DNA of 64,000 bases, taken from the NCBI RefSeq assembly GCF_947179165.1, contig NC_077240.1, positions 43,909,501 through 43,973,500 of the forward strand, in the 5' to 3' direction. The translations under genes were made by a program, and so were the position numbers. A model generated the notes under the pieces. That model saw only the letters and a program-made list of their open reading frames with translations. It was not told the DNA's origin and made no database searches. The stretch comes from Solanum dulcamara. Taxonomy: Eukaryota > Streptophyta > Magnoliopsida > Solanales > Solanaceae. Positions 23,101 to 34,989 of this stretch are shown piece after piece. Position 1 is the first letter of the stretch, and each line of letters opens with the position of its first letter.

Positions 23101-24188
23101 TATAATACTCTGATCTTTAGAAATGTATAAATTAACTCTACCTTCATGGAAAGACAAAAAGTAATTAATAAATTAAGAATGATGTGGTAAATCATATTTT
23201 GAAGTGTTCAAGGATTGTATCTCATTTTTGAAGTTAAGCGAGTTGCGAAATATAAGATGATGAAAGTTATTGCAGATTCTGTTTTAAATATTTCTCTTAA
23301 ATTTGGGTCAAATGTCTTAGAGCTCATTTCCCTATATATAAGTAGTAAGGGGATCGACAGCCTACCAAATCGAAGGTTTACAAGTCTAGTTTCTAATACA
23401 TTAAACTGATTTGTCATATAACTTTAGAATAAGGAGATATTCGTATTTTTTTCGAGATGACGAAAGAAGGCACGTCAAGTGGGCCCAAGTCAATGGGACT
23501 TTTATAAAGGGTCATCTCATCTTCTTCACTTTTTTCTGTAAAAATCGCTCTTGAACCATAAAACCCAGAAACTAAATATCTTATATCACCTAAATTACCA
23601 ATTTTCTTGACCTAAGCCCTTGACGGAATTGTTCTACGCTTTGAACTCATCATCATTGTATAATTTATTCCATCGATTTTGTAATGTATCTAAATTTCTA
23701 TTGTGGCAGCAGGGGTTTGTCGATATTTTATGGTTTTGAGCTATGTTACGAGATTAATATCAAGGTAATATCCTCCTTTTATTGATTCTAGCCTCGATAA
23801 ACTGGAAATAGTAATTTATGATGAAAATTTGTATCTTTTATCGGATTATCGTTGTATCTTGTGTTCTTGTATGTTGATCGTGATCCCGCCTCTTTTAGTA
23901 TCAAAGGTGTTCGAGTAGAAGTTGATAGAACAATTGAATTCATCGAAAAGCTATGTTAACATTATTTTCTTCTTTCGGCAAGTTTCCTTAAATATTTGGA
24001 GCAATACAAGAATGTTGTTATTATTGTTGATATACTCAGAGCCACGATTGTTGGTTGTTTGATGCTCGAGTTGTTATAATTATCTATTTTCAAGATTCTT
24101 ATTCTGTTAGTAGTGGCCCTATGTTAGGCATGACTTAAAGACTATTTGTATAGGTTTCTTATAGTTATATTGCTCGTGTCTAGCCTAT
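23101..24188 (+). mobile_element. 3' LTR of the degraded Ty3 element, cut by a later insertion
   Basis: Begins TATAATACTCTG (TG changed to TA) after the polypurine tract and pairs with 19454-20540. It is interrupted at CCTAT|TGTAACACCCC by the LTR at 24189, at the same point where homology in the 5' copy ends (TAGCCTATTG). Frames 22855-23055, 23001-23195, 23208-23417 and 23215-23409 are in the LTR or its flank and are not genes. Confidence 0.75.
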
Positions 24189-26463
24189 TGTAACACCCCA
24201 AACTATTCTAACTTAGTTTAGTCCTAAAATCCTAGAAAAAGTTAGAAAATTTATGGTGAAGTTAAGAACCACGAGCAGCATCTACGGACCGTAGGTGGAA
24301 CCACAAGCCATAAATAAGGCTCATAGTTCCCACTCAGACTTGGTAAGAAAATCCTTTCCTTTTTGACTTTCTACCAATGACTTCTACGACCTATAGAAGC
24401 TCCTATAGAAGGTAGGTACTACATGTAGAAAGAGTTTCAGAGACTAAGAAATTTTGAGTGTATAGGACGAGCCCCTGGATAAACTGTAAAAGGTCTCGTA
24501 GACCCAACTTTAGAGAAGCTTCTCTCAGAACGTTTCCTACGACTTGGAAAAACGATCCAAAGAAGAGGTATATTGTCCATAGACCTTAAACTTTGGAGAC
24601 CCAAATTTTCCCGCCACTTCTACGGGAGGTCTTCTATGGCCCATAGAAGGCTCTACTCTCTATAGGATGATCTGTAGACAACCCTATTAATTTTTAATAA
24701 AGGGTATTTTTGTCTTGTATAATCCTTTATAAGGTCAAACCTTGATGTTTTGATACCTAATTAAGTCCCTTAACAATACTATTCAACCATTTTCCTCTCA
24801 TAATCACTCTCAAGATTTGGAGCAAGGTTTCAAGAGGAGAAAAGTTAGGGTTCAAGTGTCTTCTTCAAGGTTCTTCAAATATTTAGTTCTTCCAAGTACG
24901 TAAGGCTACTCAAAGTGTTGGACTAACACCATCCTCACGTTCTACATCTAAATTCAGTCAGTAAGCATTTAACCTAGGGTTTTAACCCCACCCTTTTCTT
25001 AAGTTTCGAGTTTTATGATTCTTGTTATTGAATTCGATTCTTTATCGTTGAACTTATGATTATTTATATGATTCTAGTTCTTAATTATTGTTCATGCTTA
25101 TTTTTCACATGAATCCTATTTGAGTTGTTGAAGATTTTACATTGATATATATTATGCATTTTTTCCAGTTAAAATAGAAGTGTTTCAAAGCTATTAGTGA
25201 GTAGAAGAGTTTTTAAGGGAACTGAAGGATTCCAAATACATTACTATTAAAAAAAGCATTAGTTTTAAGGAAAGCATCATCAGTTTGAGGAAATAATTTT
25301 CAGTTAAAATATAAGTATTTCAAAGCTACTAGTGAATAGAAGAGTTCTAAAGGAATTGAAGGATTCTAAATACATTACTTGTATTGAAAAAAGAATCATT
25401 TTTAAGGAAAACATCATCAGTTTGAGGAAGCAATTTACAGTTAGTTAGAGTTGAGTGCAAACCAGTTGAAAGAAAGTATTTGAGCAATGATTGTAAGTAA
25501 CAAATTTTTAGGTTTTCCCCTAAAGTGGGTTATATAGCTTTAAAGTTATTGAGCATATGCATGTTTTGTGGGAAATATTGAGCATCGATTTGCGTATGAG
25601 TTAAGATAAATCAAACCCCATAATCTGCGCCACCAGCGTAGATAGGATCGTGTTATTAATTCGAGTGATTCCTCACTCAATCCTAAAAGAGGACTTTTTA
25701 AATGGATCCATAATTTAAGTTGTTATCCTATGCTCTAGAAAGGTATAGGATGGCTCTAGCAATGTGGGCAGGACGTTGTATAATCACCAGGCTCATAGTG
25801 ATGATTGTCAGTTAGTGAAACTCTCTAAGAAAAGTAAGGGTATATTATTTTAGTATTTGATATCATTGCATACCTCAGTTGTGAAGTTTTACATATTTTC
25901 ATTACATTCATATTTTACTTTTAGTAAAGTTATTTTTAGGATGAGTATTTAGTTCAGTTATGATTTTATTCAGTTTTATTACATACCGTACATTCCATGT
26001 ACTGATGTCTTTCAATGCTGCATCATTTTATAATGCAGATGCAGGTACTCAGTATTATCAATAGGTGCTCTGTTTAGATCACATTTCATCAGCCTTCGAT
26101 GAGACCTTCTTTCTTTCGGAGGAATCCTATAACAGTTATTGCTTTCAGTACTTAGTATTCTTTTGAGGTAGCCATGGAGTCTTGTCCCGACACCTATTCA
26201 TAGTCATTAGAGGCCTCATGGATAAATTTAGAGAGTCAATTCAGTTATTTTAGAATTATGTTTAAAACATTATTTCATACTATATTCAGATTATTTTAGA
26301 TAGTGCATGGGTTATAAAAGTATATTAAATATTCATTCTTTTAAAGCTTACCCATTGAGTTTTAATCTTCCGCTAAGTAGTCAGCCAAGTCAAAGGTTCG
26401 CTTGGAAACAACAATAATTTTTTAGTGTCTGCCACACCTAGGATATAAACTCGGGATATGATA
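24189..26463 (+). mobile_element. 5' LTR of another Ty3 element, about 2.3 kb
   Basis: Begins TGTAACACCCCAAACTATTC, the same family as the LTR starting at 63773. It ends CGGGATATGATA, a decayed form of GGGTCGTGACA, and a primer-binding site follows. CTACGGACCGTAGG-type palindromes occur near 24280. A ~135-bp internal duplication lies at 25166-25440. It is inserted in the 3' LTR of the element to its left. Confidence 0.75.
25166..25440. repeat. About 135-bp tandem duplication in the LTR
   Basis: Two adjacent copies, each running from CAGTTAAAATA(G/T)AAGT through CAAAGCTA(T/C)TAGTGA and AAATACATTACT to ATCATCAGTTTGAGGAA, with scattered differences. Confined to this LTR as far as I can see. Confidence 0.85.
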
Positions 26464-26701
26464 AATTTGGTATCACAAAACAAAGTTTAAGTGTCATAAG
26501 ATGTCCATGAAGTCATATCTAGTAGAGTCCTTATCAGAATGAAGCGCATCACATCTATAATAGGGAGGCTACATGACATTAGCAATTGTCTCACTTTTTC
26601 ATACTCTAGATTTGTGTGATAGAGTTTAACTCTAAAAAGTTTTTTCTAACTCATATGTTATGCATTTTCAGATCATGCCTCCAAAGCATACTGTCAGGAA
26701 T
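26464..26701 (+). pseudogene. Primer-binding site, leader and first codons of gag
   Basis: AATTTGGTATCAC just after the LTR is a mutated initiator-Met primer site (26468). The leader has the usual GATAGAGTTTAACTCT segment, and an ATG at 26675 opens MPPKHTVRN, the start typical of Tekay-like chromovirus gag (MPP plus basic residues). Coding similarity stops after about nine codons, where a 44-bp minisatellite belonging to another LTR begins, so the rest of this element is missing. Confidence 0.7.
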
Positions 26702-27022
26702 GTGATCTTTGCATATAGGGCTATATTATTGCCTAAGAGGCTATGTGATCTTTGCTTGCAGAGCTATGTTGTTTCTTAAGAGGGATATGTGTTGATTATT
26801 TACGGCGCTATGTTATTGCCTAAGAAGATTATGTGATCTTTGCCTGCTGAGCTATGTTGTTGCCTAAGAGGGCTATGTGATGATTGCCTATGAGTCTATG
26901 TGATCTTTTTCTACTATATTGTTACCTAAGAGGGCTATGTGATTTGCCTGCAGGGCTATATTATTGCATAAGAGGGCTATATGACTGCCTTCAGGTCCAT
27001 GTTGTTGCCGAAGAGAGCTATG
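26702..27022. repeat. 44-bp minisatellite (about 7 units)
   Basis: Units of the form TGTGATCTTTGCCTGCAG, AGCTATGTTGTTGCC, TAAGAGGGCTA repeat head to tail with small deletions and substitutions. It begins right at the break in the gag of the element to its left and continues into the LTR fragment ending at 27918, so it most likely belongs to that LTR. Confidence 0.85.
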
Positions 27023-27918
27023 TGAATATCTGCAAGGTTAGGGGACTACTGATAGGGTTATACAGACTGAATAGACACCTTCTGGCTAATGGGAGCCTGG
27101 GTAGGTGGTTTTTATTTCTGTTTGTACCTGTCGAGCTTATGGGGGATTGATAAAGTTGTTGTTTGATTATCTTTTGTATGCTTAGATTCAGAAGTGTGTC
27201 TGTATGCTTACCTTTTTCTTGAATTCCTTACCTGATTGCTTTCAGTGTAGTATGATACCTGCTCAATTATTTTATTTCCATTCATACGCGGTATATTATT
27301 TCGTACTGATGCCCTATTTCCTGGAAGCATTGTATTCATACATGTATGTTCTGACAAATGACTCGATATACCTCCTCACCAATATGGTTGACTTCTATCA
27401 GGTTGGCTAGCCCCTTTTTTTAGAGCTGCCAGAGTTTGAAGGTTTGTTGGCTTTTGCTATATATAGTTTTTGGGTATATTGGGGCCTTGTTTCTATCAAG
27501 CTTTACTACTCTTACAAGCTTTCATACTAGTGTGTTAGGTTGTATAGCCACGTTATTGGACATGTTGGCCTTTTTTGTTGGTTGGTTGAGGTATGATGGT
27601 TGTTTGTTGTATTGTTTTGATAAATAACTATTTTTAGCTTTTGTATAGATATCATGGTTGCCTCGACTGTCCAAATAGGACTTTTATGCTAGCTAGTCAT
27701 TTCTTTACATGAAATGTTGGAAGTAGTTGTTTCGTTATATAGTGGTCGACAGGAGCCTTGCCGGCCAAAGGCTTATTTTTAAGTTAAGATATGCTTCTTT
27801 ATTTTCTTAACTATTTGTAGCTACTATGCGCTATTAACAAATGATTCAGCATGGTCGGCTTAGGCCTAAGTTTTGGCATTAGGTGCCAGTTTATGCTCCT
27901 TGATTTTGGGACGTGACA
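26702..27918 (+). mobile_element. 3' portion of a Ty3-type LTR, truncated at its start
   Basis: Ends TTGGGACGTGACA at 27918 and is related to 14747-15711 in its middle and terminal parts. The start is missing: it abuts the gag fragment at 26701. No primer site follows. Frames 26884-27150, 27204-27410 and 27436-27627 are hydrophobic, T-rich and without conserved motifs; I regard them as LTR sequence. Confidence 0.6.
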
Positions 27919-29386
27919 TAAAAAATCATGACTTACACCTCTGTAGAATTTAACCCAACTTCACTAAACTCTAACCTTCAACCAGTTTAAATTATAAATC
28001 TTTCAATCGTAGGAACTAAACTTTAATTTCTATGAATCAATAATTATCCTTTACTGTTGAACCCAACTTCAGATTGTTCCCAACTTGAGTATAATCTAAG
28101 CTACAAAGTAAAAGGTTACAACTCGATATGTAACAATACAAACAAAAACTTGACTCAAGAACTATAAAGCATATGCCTGAGGTTCTTCAATCTTGTTTCT
28201 CTTGTATCAGTTGCATTTCAATCAGTCAATCACAACTCTCTCAAATATGAACTCTCTCTTATTTGATTATGTTCTACTTATAGTTCTTTGCGTAAGTGCG
28301 TAAGGTTCATTATGGAACCCTTACCCTCTTTATTGGTGTGCGACTTATCCTTCTTTATGTTGGCGTTCTTCCTTCTAAGAATTCCATTTCCTTTTAGAAT
28401 TCATCTATCAAAGGAAACTTTATGCAAGCTGGACTCTTTTCATAAACTTGTTCCGTTCGCTGCCTTTAATCCTTCTACTTCATATTGTTGACCTTCTTCT
28501 AGTCCCACTCAGACTCTGTCTGCTCATAACATGTTGTAAAAATCCATTTTCCTTTCATCTTTTTTCTCTATTTGTCAATTATCAAAATCTTGCACAATCT
28601 AACATATACATTGATTATATTATTTTTTAAAAATAAATACATATGTTTGCATGTTTGAATTGGTATTCTTTTTTTTTAATTTCTCAAGTAATTATCAAGA
28701 TTGAGTTCTTTAACTATTCACCATTATTTATTTTAATTATCATCAAGATATCTTGATGAATCACAATTCTCTAAGTTTTTGATAAACTAATATTATCGGG
28801 GTTTAATTCTCCTTTGAACTCACATTGTTTAGGTATCATCTTTCTCAGATATTGAATGTCAGACCAACCATATTAGAATTTACCAATCACTGCTTGTTGT
28901 AAGTTTTCCTGATAGATCATCTAGTTGATGTCATTTTCTTTCCAGATCTCTCTAGATTCTCCATGCAGATAGACAATAGATCTCATAAGATATAATTTTG
29001 TGATTATCGAACATGGCATAATTTTAAAGCATAGTCTCGTGGTGCGTTAATAATATATTGGAGTTGGCCAGTCTCAGGAGGAGGCTACCTTGATGAAGTG
29101 GTGGCCGTAGCCGCTGGAAAACTGATCGGTAGGCAGATTTGGGATTACCGGCGACAGGTTCTGTTGAGAGAGTTTTCATTTGACATTTATTTAATAACAT
29201 CATTTATATTTTACCTTTATTGGGTCCCACTTAATATTTTATTGTGAAAAAAATCAACTAAAAATAAACATTAAATGAATTTAACAAGAACAATTTGATA
29301 AACATAATAATGTTTTTACGTGTTTCTACCACATAAATTGGGATAGAAGGAGTAACGTAGTTATTAGACAATTGATTGAATTTATG
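27919..29386. other. Mostly unassigned AT-rich DNA
   Basis: No gene is supported. 28180-28300 has CT-rich words (CAACTCTCTCAAATATGAACTCTCTC) loosely like the leader side of the copia LTRs at 31.4 kb. A GC-richer island lies at about 29040-29175. The end at 29335-29352 (AAATTGGGATAGAAGGAGTA) looks like the 3' terminus of a Stowaway MITE, but I could not find its partner terminus. Frames 28288-28491 and 28448-28630 overlap and have no recognisable domain. Confidence 0.4.
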
Positions 29387-29996
29387 GAAAATGGCTAAAA
29401 ATGTCCTTATACTATGTGAAATTGAATAAAAATGCCTTCATTTAATAGTTTGATTCAAAAATACACCCGTCGTCAATAGTTTGTTCCAAAAATATCCCTA
29501 CTACTAATAATCTGGTCAAATAAGCCTATTGTTACTTAATGAGTCAAAAATGTCATTTTTCTGATAAATATATTAGCATTTTTTTTATTAAACACATGTT
29601 ATTCCTAATAAGAACATTACTTTTAAAGAACCTGGCTTTTGGACCAAGTGAATAAATACTATATTTATTTTTAAAAATGGCATTTTTGACCCATTAAATA
29701 ACAATATGATTATTTTTGGACTAAACTATTGACGTCAAGAACATTATCCTTCAAGAGAAATAAGAAGTCGTCTTCTTATTCTTCTTTCGAATTGAAGTAG
29801 GATAAGCATTTTATAATCAAAAACATCATCATTAGAAAACGAATACATTTAAAAAGAAAATAAATACTATATTTATTTTTAAAAATGGCATTTTTGACTC
29901 ATTAAATCGCAATATGATTATTTTTGGACTAAACTATTGACGTCAAAGACATTTTTAGATCAAATTATTATCTGAGAGTGTATTTGACCCATTTTC
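29387..29996. mobile_element. Candidate TIR element (MITE-like)
   Basis: The left end GAAAATGGCTAAAAATG is matched inverted by the right end TTTGACCCATTTTC, and the interior is built from AAAAATG/CATTTTTGACC phrases common in Solanaceae MITEs. A duplicated block lies inside (see 29647-29949). No convincing target duplication: the flanks are both AT-rich. Confidence 0.4.
29647..29949. repeat. About 87-bp direct duplication, spaced
   Basis: The block from AATAAATACTATATTTATTT through GGCATTTTTGAC and CAATATGATTATTTTTGG to ACTAAACTATTGACGTCAA occurs at about 29649-29738 and again at about 29863-29950 with few differences. Confidence 0.85.
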
Positions 29997-31026
29997 ATTA
30001 ATTTTAATCAATTCCACCACCCTTCCCTCCCCCCTCCTAAAAAAACCCAAAAAGTGTCGATTGATTTAATTCTTAGAAGTACACTCAACACAGGTTAGTT
30101 CAAGCATTCGTCCGACGAGTAGCTCTAGGTTGAGTGCAATTCATGTCCCATGCCAATTTAGGGGAGTGACAATTTCGAGATTAAGTGTGCCACATCTGAT
30201 TTTGGTGCAAAATATATAAATTTTAGTCCATTTTATTTATCAATTAATCGGATTTTTTATTAGATAATTTTTAAGTGACAAAAATTAAGATAGTGACTTT
30301 TCTGCGATGAACTTTCACTTTTACGACCAACGGTGGAATTTTCCCAACTTATAGAAGAGGATTCAAAAATATATCCTAGTAAAGATTTGAACTTATAATC
30401 TAAAATAAAAATACCATGTATCACTACACTTTAATAATTTATATCAAAAAATATTTGTTTCCTATTTAATTTTATAAACCTTTCCTCCATATATCTCCTG
30501 TTGATTACATGCGCTTTTCTTAATGTGTAACTATCCTTTTATATGGGTTGTGTAGAAAAAAATATAAATTTATAACAGCATGATTGCCAATATATGAAAG
30601 GAAATTATGAATAACACATGCTGGAGACATGTAGGTATCCTTTTTATACAACGTGGGTTGCCATTTTCTTGCTCTTCTGGAGACATGTAGGTATCCTAGC
30701 AAATTGCATTCATTCAATTGAAAAAAATAATTCAGCTTAATGTAAAGTTTTCGAGGCTACATGGAGGAAACCAAATTATTAATAAAGAAAAGGAGTATCA
30801 AATCAAACATAAAAAATAGTGGTTTTTTCTTTGAGTCTTTCGATTGATATTCAATAGCCGCATAAAATCCTAAATAATTTGAATTTCTCCGCTACAGAGT
30901 TTATTTTTAAAGACGGTGCTTTTAACCAAAAAAAAAGAATTTCATATCGAAAAATCAAATCCAAAATGTATGATAAATACCACCACAACCCATATTGTTG
31001 AAAAGAGTGGTTGCTTCTGATCTGAC
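29997..31026. other. AT-rich DNA without recognised genes; one 20-bp direct repeat
   Basis: CTGGAGACATGTAGGTATCC occurs exactly at 30621-30640 and 30677-30696. Otherwise nothing recognised. The minus frames 30520-30717 and 30851-31120 lack any family features. Confidence 0.45.
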
Positions 31027-31735
31027 TGTTATGATGGAAGGACGCAAACTCGAAAACAGAAAAAATAATTAACATCAAATTTAACATGAAAAAACCCTTT
31101 AAATCGAATGTAACAATCACGGGATCTTCAAGATCCGAATTGCTCCACTATAAAAATAAGAGGGTTACAAATATTCTCCTAAATGGCTATACAACAATTA
31201 CCAAGCAAGGAGAAACAATAGCTACACCAATAAAAGTAATAGGAAGAAAAACCACCCAAAACAGAGCTACTGTTCAGAACCTAAAACAGGACGTTTATGA
31301 TCTACACATCCGATCTTCACCGTTCAAATCAAACAATAAGATGTTAGGAAAATGAAGTACAAATTGAAGCCCGATCCAATGGTTAATAAAATGGAAAAAG
31401 AAATTTGAAGGTTGCTGGTTGGAGAGGCAAAACTGCTGCAGAAAACACCCTTTTCTTCTCTCTTCTCTCTTGTTGAAAGCTCTCTCAAAAACCTCTCTTA
31501 TGTGTCTAATGTCTCTCAAAGACACTATCAATGAGCAATTGCATAATTCTCGCAAATCATTCTATTTGTAGAGTGGTATTTTTTCCTAAAGCCAAAACTA
31601 ACTCTAAATAGGATTATAATGCCAATCTTTTTCCAAATAGAATTGGGAACCAAATTAGTAGAATTATTCCAATCCTTTTACAAATAAGATTAGTCCATGG
31701 GCCTTTGGCTGGAACATGGGCCACCAAGCCCAACA
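31027..31735 (-). repeat. 3' LTR of the copia element
   Basis: On the plus strand it runs TGTTATGATGG to AAGCCCAACA; on the minus strand it starts TGTTGGGCTT. Homologous throughout to 35794-36498, including the GGGATCTTC(A/G)AGATCCGAATT hairpin-like segment near 31120. Frame 31086-31355 lies inside and has a twin in the other LTR (35853-36098), which marks it as LTR rather than a gene. Confidence 0.93.
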
Positions 31736-31751
31736 AACTCCCCCTCCAGCT
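31736..31751 (-). promoter_or_regulatory. Polypurine tract of the copia element
   Basis: The minus strand reads AGCTGGAGGGGGAGTT immediately before the 3' LTR start TGTTGGG. This is the plus-strand primer for reverse transcription. Confidence 0.88.
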
Positions 31752-31768
31752 AAGGAGCCAAATGGACT

Positions 31769-33008
31769 TCAAGTGGAGGAACTCTTGACAGGCTTCATGC
31801 CTTCCGCTGTTCTACAAAACTCTTGTGTTTCTACAGTCACCACTTTTGTAAGCATACCTGAAGGATTTTCATCGGTGTGTATCTTCTCAACCTTAAATAA
31901 TTTCTCTTCCACGGTCATTCTAATCCAATGATACTTTCTACTAATATGCTTGGACTTAGAATGAAAGGTGGAGTGCTTGGTGAGATAAATAACACTCTGA
32001 TTATCACAAAATAAGACGAACCTTGACTGCTTAAAGTCAAGATCTTCCATAAATTCCTTCATCCAAAGTAATTCTTTGGCACCTTCAGTGATAGCAATAT
32101 ATTTGGCTTCTGTGGTGGATAGAGCTATGCACTTTTGTAGTCTAGATTGCCAAGAAATAGCTCTCCTTGCAAAAGTGATCAAATAACCGGAAGTGGATTT
32201 TGAATTGACAAGATTGCCTCCAAATCAGAGTCTGTGTAGCATATAAGTTCAAGCCTACCACTACCAAAGTACAACTCCATATCTGAAGTGCCCTTCAAAT
32301 ATCTTAGTATCTATTTCACTGCATTCTAGTGTTCCTTTCCAGGATTAGAAAGAAATATGCTAATAGTACCAACAACATGTACAATATCTGGTCTAGTGCA
32401 AATCATATCATACATCAAACTACCAACTGCAAAAGAGTATGGAATACATGACATATCCTTCTTCTCTTTATTAGTAGGTGGACTCTGGATCGTACTCAAC
32501 TTAAAGTGTTTAGCAAGAGGAGTACTAACCACTTTTGCTTCTATCATATTGAATCTCTTGAATACCTTCTCAATTTATTGCTTTTGGGATATGATAACTC
32601 TTTTTTATTTCTGTCTCGATGAATTTGTATGTCTAAAATTTTCTTTGTTGGACCCAAGTCATTTATTGTAAATGATTTGCTCAACTCCTTCTTAAGGACT
32701 ATAATTCTAGATTTATTTCTGCCAACAATCAGCATATTATCCACATAAAGTAGTAAGATAATAAAATCATCATTAGAGAACTTCTGAAAGAATACATAAT
32801 GATCTGAAGAAGTTTTCTTGTATCCTTGATTTTCGATAACAGATTCAAACTCTAAGTACCACTGCCTTGGAGCTTGTTTCAAGTCGTACAAGCTTTTTCT
32901 CAATTTGTAGACATAGTTTTCTTTTCCTTTAACCACGAAACCTTCAGAATGCTCCATGTAAATTTCTTCTTCTAAATCACCATGAAGAAAAGCAGTCTTG
33001 AAATCCAT
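31769..33008 (-). pseudogene. copia pol: reverse transcriptase and RNase H, broken
   Basis: RT starts in frame 32544-33008 with MDFKTAFLHGDLEEEIYM, then YKLRKSLYDLKQAPRQWY. The catalytic box is YVDNMLIVG: the second aspartate of the YVDD motif is asparagine, which should abolish polymerase activity. After a frameshift, frame 32326-32547 has VSTPLAKHFKLS and SFAVGSLMYDMICTRPDI (end of RT/connection). After a further gap, frame 31769-32182 has RNase H: ALSTTEAKYIAITEGAKEL, FCDNQSVIYL and the RKYHWIR segment, ending with TKVVTVETQEF just before the polypurine tract. The domain order and spacing are normal for copia; the stops show it cannot be translated as one polyprotein. Confidence 0.92.
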
Positions 33009-34900
33009 CTGCTCAACCTCTTAATCTAGACTTGCCGTTAAGCCTAGAACCATGCGAATAGAAGACATTTTCACAACAGGAGAGAAAATTTCATCAAATT
33101 AAACTCCCTTTCTCTGGAAAAAACCTTTGCCAACTAACCTCGCTTATGTTGCTATTGCTTTAATCTGAAGATCTATTTATTTGTCAAAGATTTCTTACCT
33201 TTCGATAACTCCACTAACTCATATGTGCCATTCTCATGAAGTGACTTCATCTCATTTTCCATGGCTTCTATCTAATTATCTCTATGAGTATCTAGCATGA
33301 CTTTATCATAATCTTCAGGTTCTCCCATGTCAGTCAAAAGTATATACTCATTAGGAGAATAACATGTTGACTTTAGCTTCTCCCTAGTAGATCTTCTACA
33401 AGAGGTTTCGGGAGCATCTGGAGTAGTTATTTGAATATGAGTTGGTGGATGATCAATCATAATATCATTACTAGAACCATCTTCAAGTTCTACACTTTGA
33501 TGATCATTCTGATCTTGATCCCCATCGACATTAGTATCTTGGATTCCTTTATGTGCAAAAGATGTGTGAGTACTAGAAACTGGATCAACATCAACCAAGC
33601 TCTCATCAATCTGAGAATCTGTTTTCTCAGTCTTGTTAATATCTTTAATTGTTTGGTCTTCAAAGAAAATTGGCATCACGACTTCTGATAAGCTTCTTAT
33701 CAATTGGATCATAAAAGCAATATCCAAACTCATCTTGACCATAACTAATGAAGATGCAGTACTTAGTTTTAATGTCCAGTTTTGATCTCTCATCTTTTGG
33801 AATATGTACACAAACTTTACACCCAAAGACTTTCAAGTGGTCATAGGAGACATCCTTTGCAAACCAAACTCTGTTTGGAATATCACCATCCAAAGCAACA
33901 GTGGAAGACAAATTGATAACATAAGCAACAGCGTTAAGTGCTTCTGCCCAAAAGGAATTTGGAAGTTTAGCCTCTAAAAGCACGCATCTAATTCTCTCAA
34001 CAAGAGTTCTATTCATCTTTTCTGCCAAGCCATTCAATTGAGGAATCTTGGGAGGAGTCTTGACGAATTCCTTTTGCTTTGTAGTAGTTATTAAAGGGAC
34101 CAATATACTCACCACCATTGTCAGTGCGAATACATTTTAATTTCTTTTCAGTTTGTCTCTCAGATAAGGCTTGAAACTCCTTAAATACATCAAGTACTTG
34201 ATCTTTGGATTTTAAAGGATATACCCACAACTTGCGAGAATGATCATTAATAAAAGTTGCAAAGTAAAGTGCACCACCTTTTGACTTTACTTTAAAAGGA
34301 CCACACAAGTCAAAATGTACAAGCTCCAGTAGTTCAAACTTTCTGGAAGGAGGATGACTGTGAAAAAAAACTCTTTTCTGTTTCCCAGCTAAGCAATGAA
34401 CACATCTTTTCACCTTTGCTTGTTTCACACCAGCAAGTAAATTTTTTTAGCCAAACATGTGATCCCCCTCTCGCTCATGTGACTGAGTCTCTTGTGCCAT
34501 AATTCTGACAAAGTCTCATTTTCTATCAAATTTATAGAGTCCCCAAAAATTGATCCTTGTGTCACGTATAAATTTGAATGATTTCTTCCTCGAGCTACAA
34601 TCAATGAGCCTTTGGTGAGCTTCCATTGGCCATTGAACAAGTCATTATGATAGCCATCATCATCTAGTTGTGCTATAGAAATCAAATTCAAAGGAATGTC
34701 TAGAGCGTGCTTGACATTCTGAAGGACTAACGTTTTACCAAGATTGATCTTCAAACAAACCGTGCCAACACCAAGCACCTTAACCTCACCAGCATTACCC
34801 ATTTTTAACATACCAGAATTAACAGTAGTATAAGATGAAAAGAAGTCTTTCCTCGGTGTGACATGCGATGTAGCTCTAGAATCTACTATCCAACTTTATC
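33009..34900 (-). pseudogene. copia pol: protease and integrase, broken
   Basis: The protease active site reads D-S-R-A at 34872-34883 (usual D-S-G-A, glycine changed to arginine), in a WIVDSRATSHV context. Frame 34425-34811 carries the protease C-terminal part, then the pre-integrase motif LWHKRLSHMSERG. Integrase follows: the zinc-finger cysteines CVHCLAGKQ (frame 34009-34428), catalytic D in FDLCGPF, catalytic D in RTDNGGEY, then, after a frameshift, the E region as PQLNGLAEKMNRTLVER (frame 33660-34118). C-terminal GCKVCVHIPKDER and FISYGQDEFGYCFYDP match copia integrase. Frame 33272-33826 is the linker to RT (CRRSTREKLKSTCYSPNEY...). Short frameshifts and stops separate the frames. Plus-strand frame 33431-33688 is a shadow. 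Confidence 0.9.
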
Positions 34901-34989
34901 TTAAGATACAAAATTGATGACATTTTTATCACAAGCAAAGAGAAGGTCATCTCGGACAAAGCAACAACATTGTCTCCATTATTTTATCT

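Noticed and set aside
26884..27627. Three hydrophobic plus-strand frames in a row
   Set aside because: They start in the 44-bp minisatellite and continue through the LTR fragment; composition explains the hydrophobicity.
29190..29352. Complete Stowaway MITE
   Set aside because: Only a right-end-like terminus (GGGATAGAAGGAGTA) is visible; I found no matching left terminus.
31086..31355. 89-codon frame in the copia LTR with a twin at 35853-36098
   Set aside because: The duplication is simply the LTR pair; the frame has no recognisable domain.
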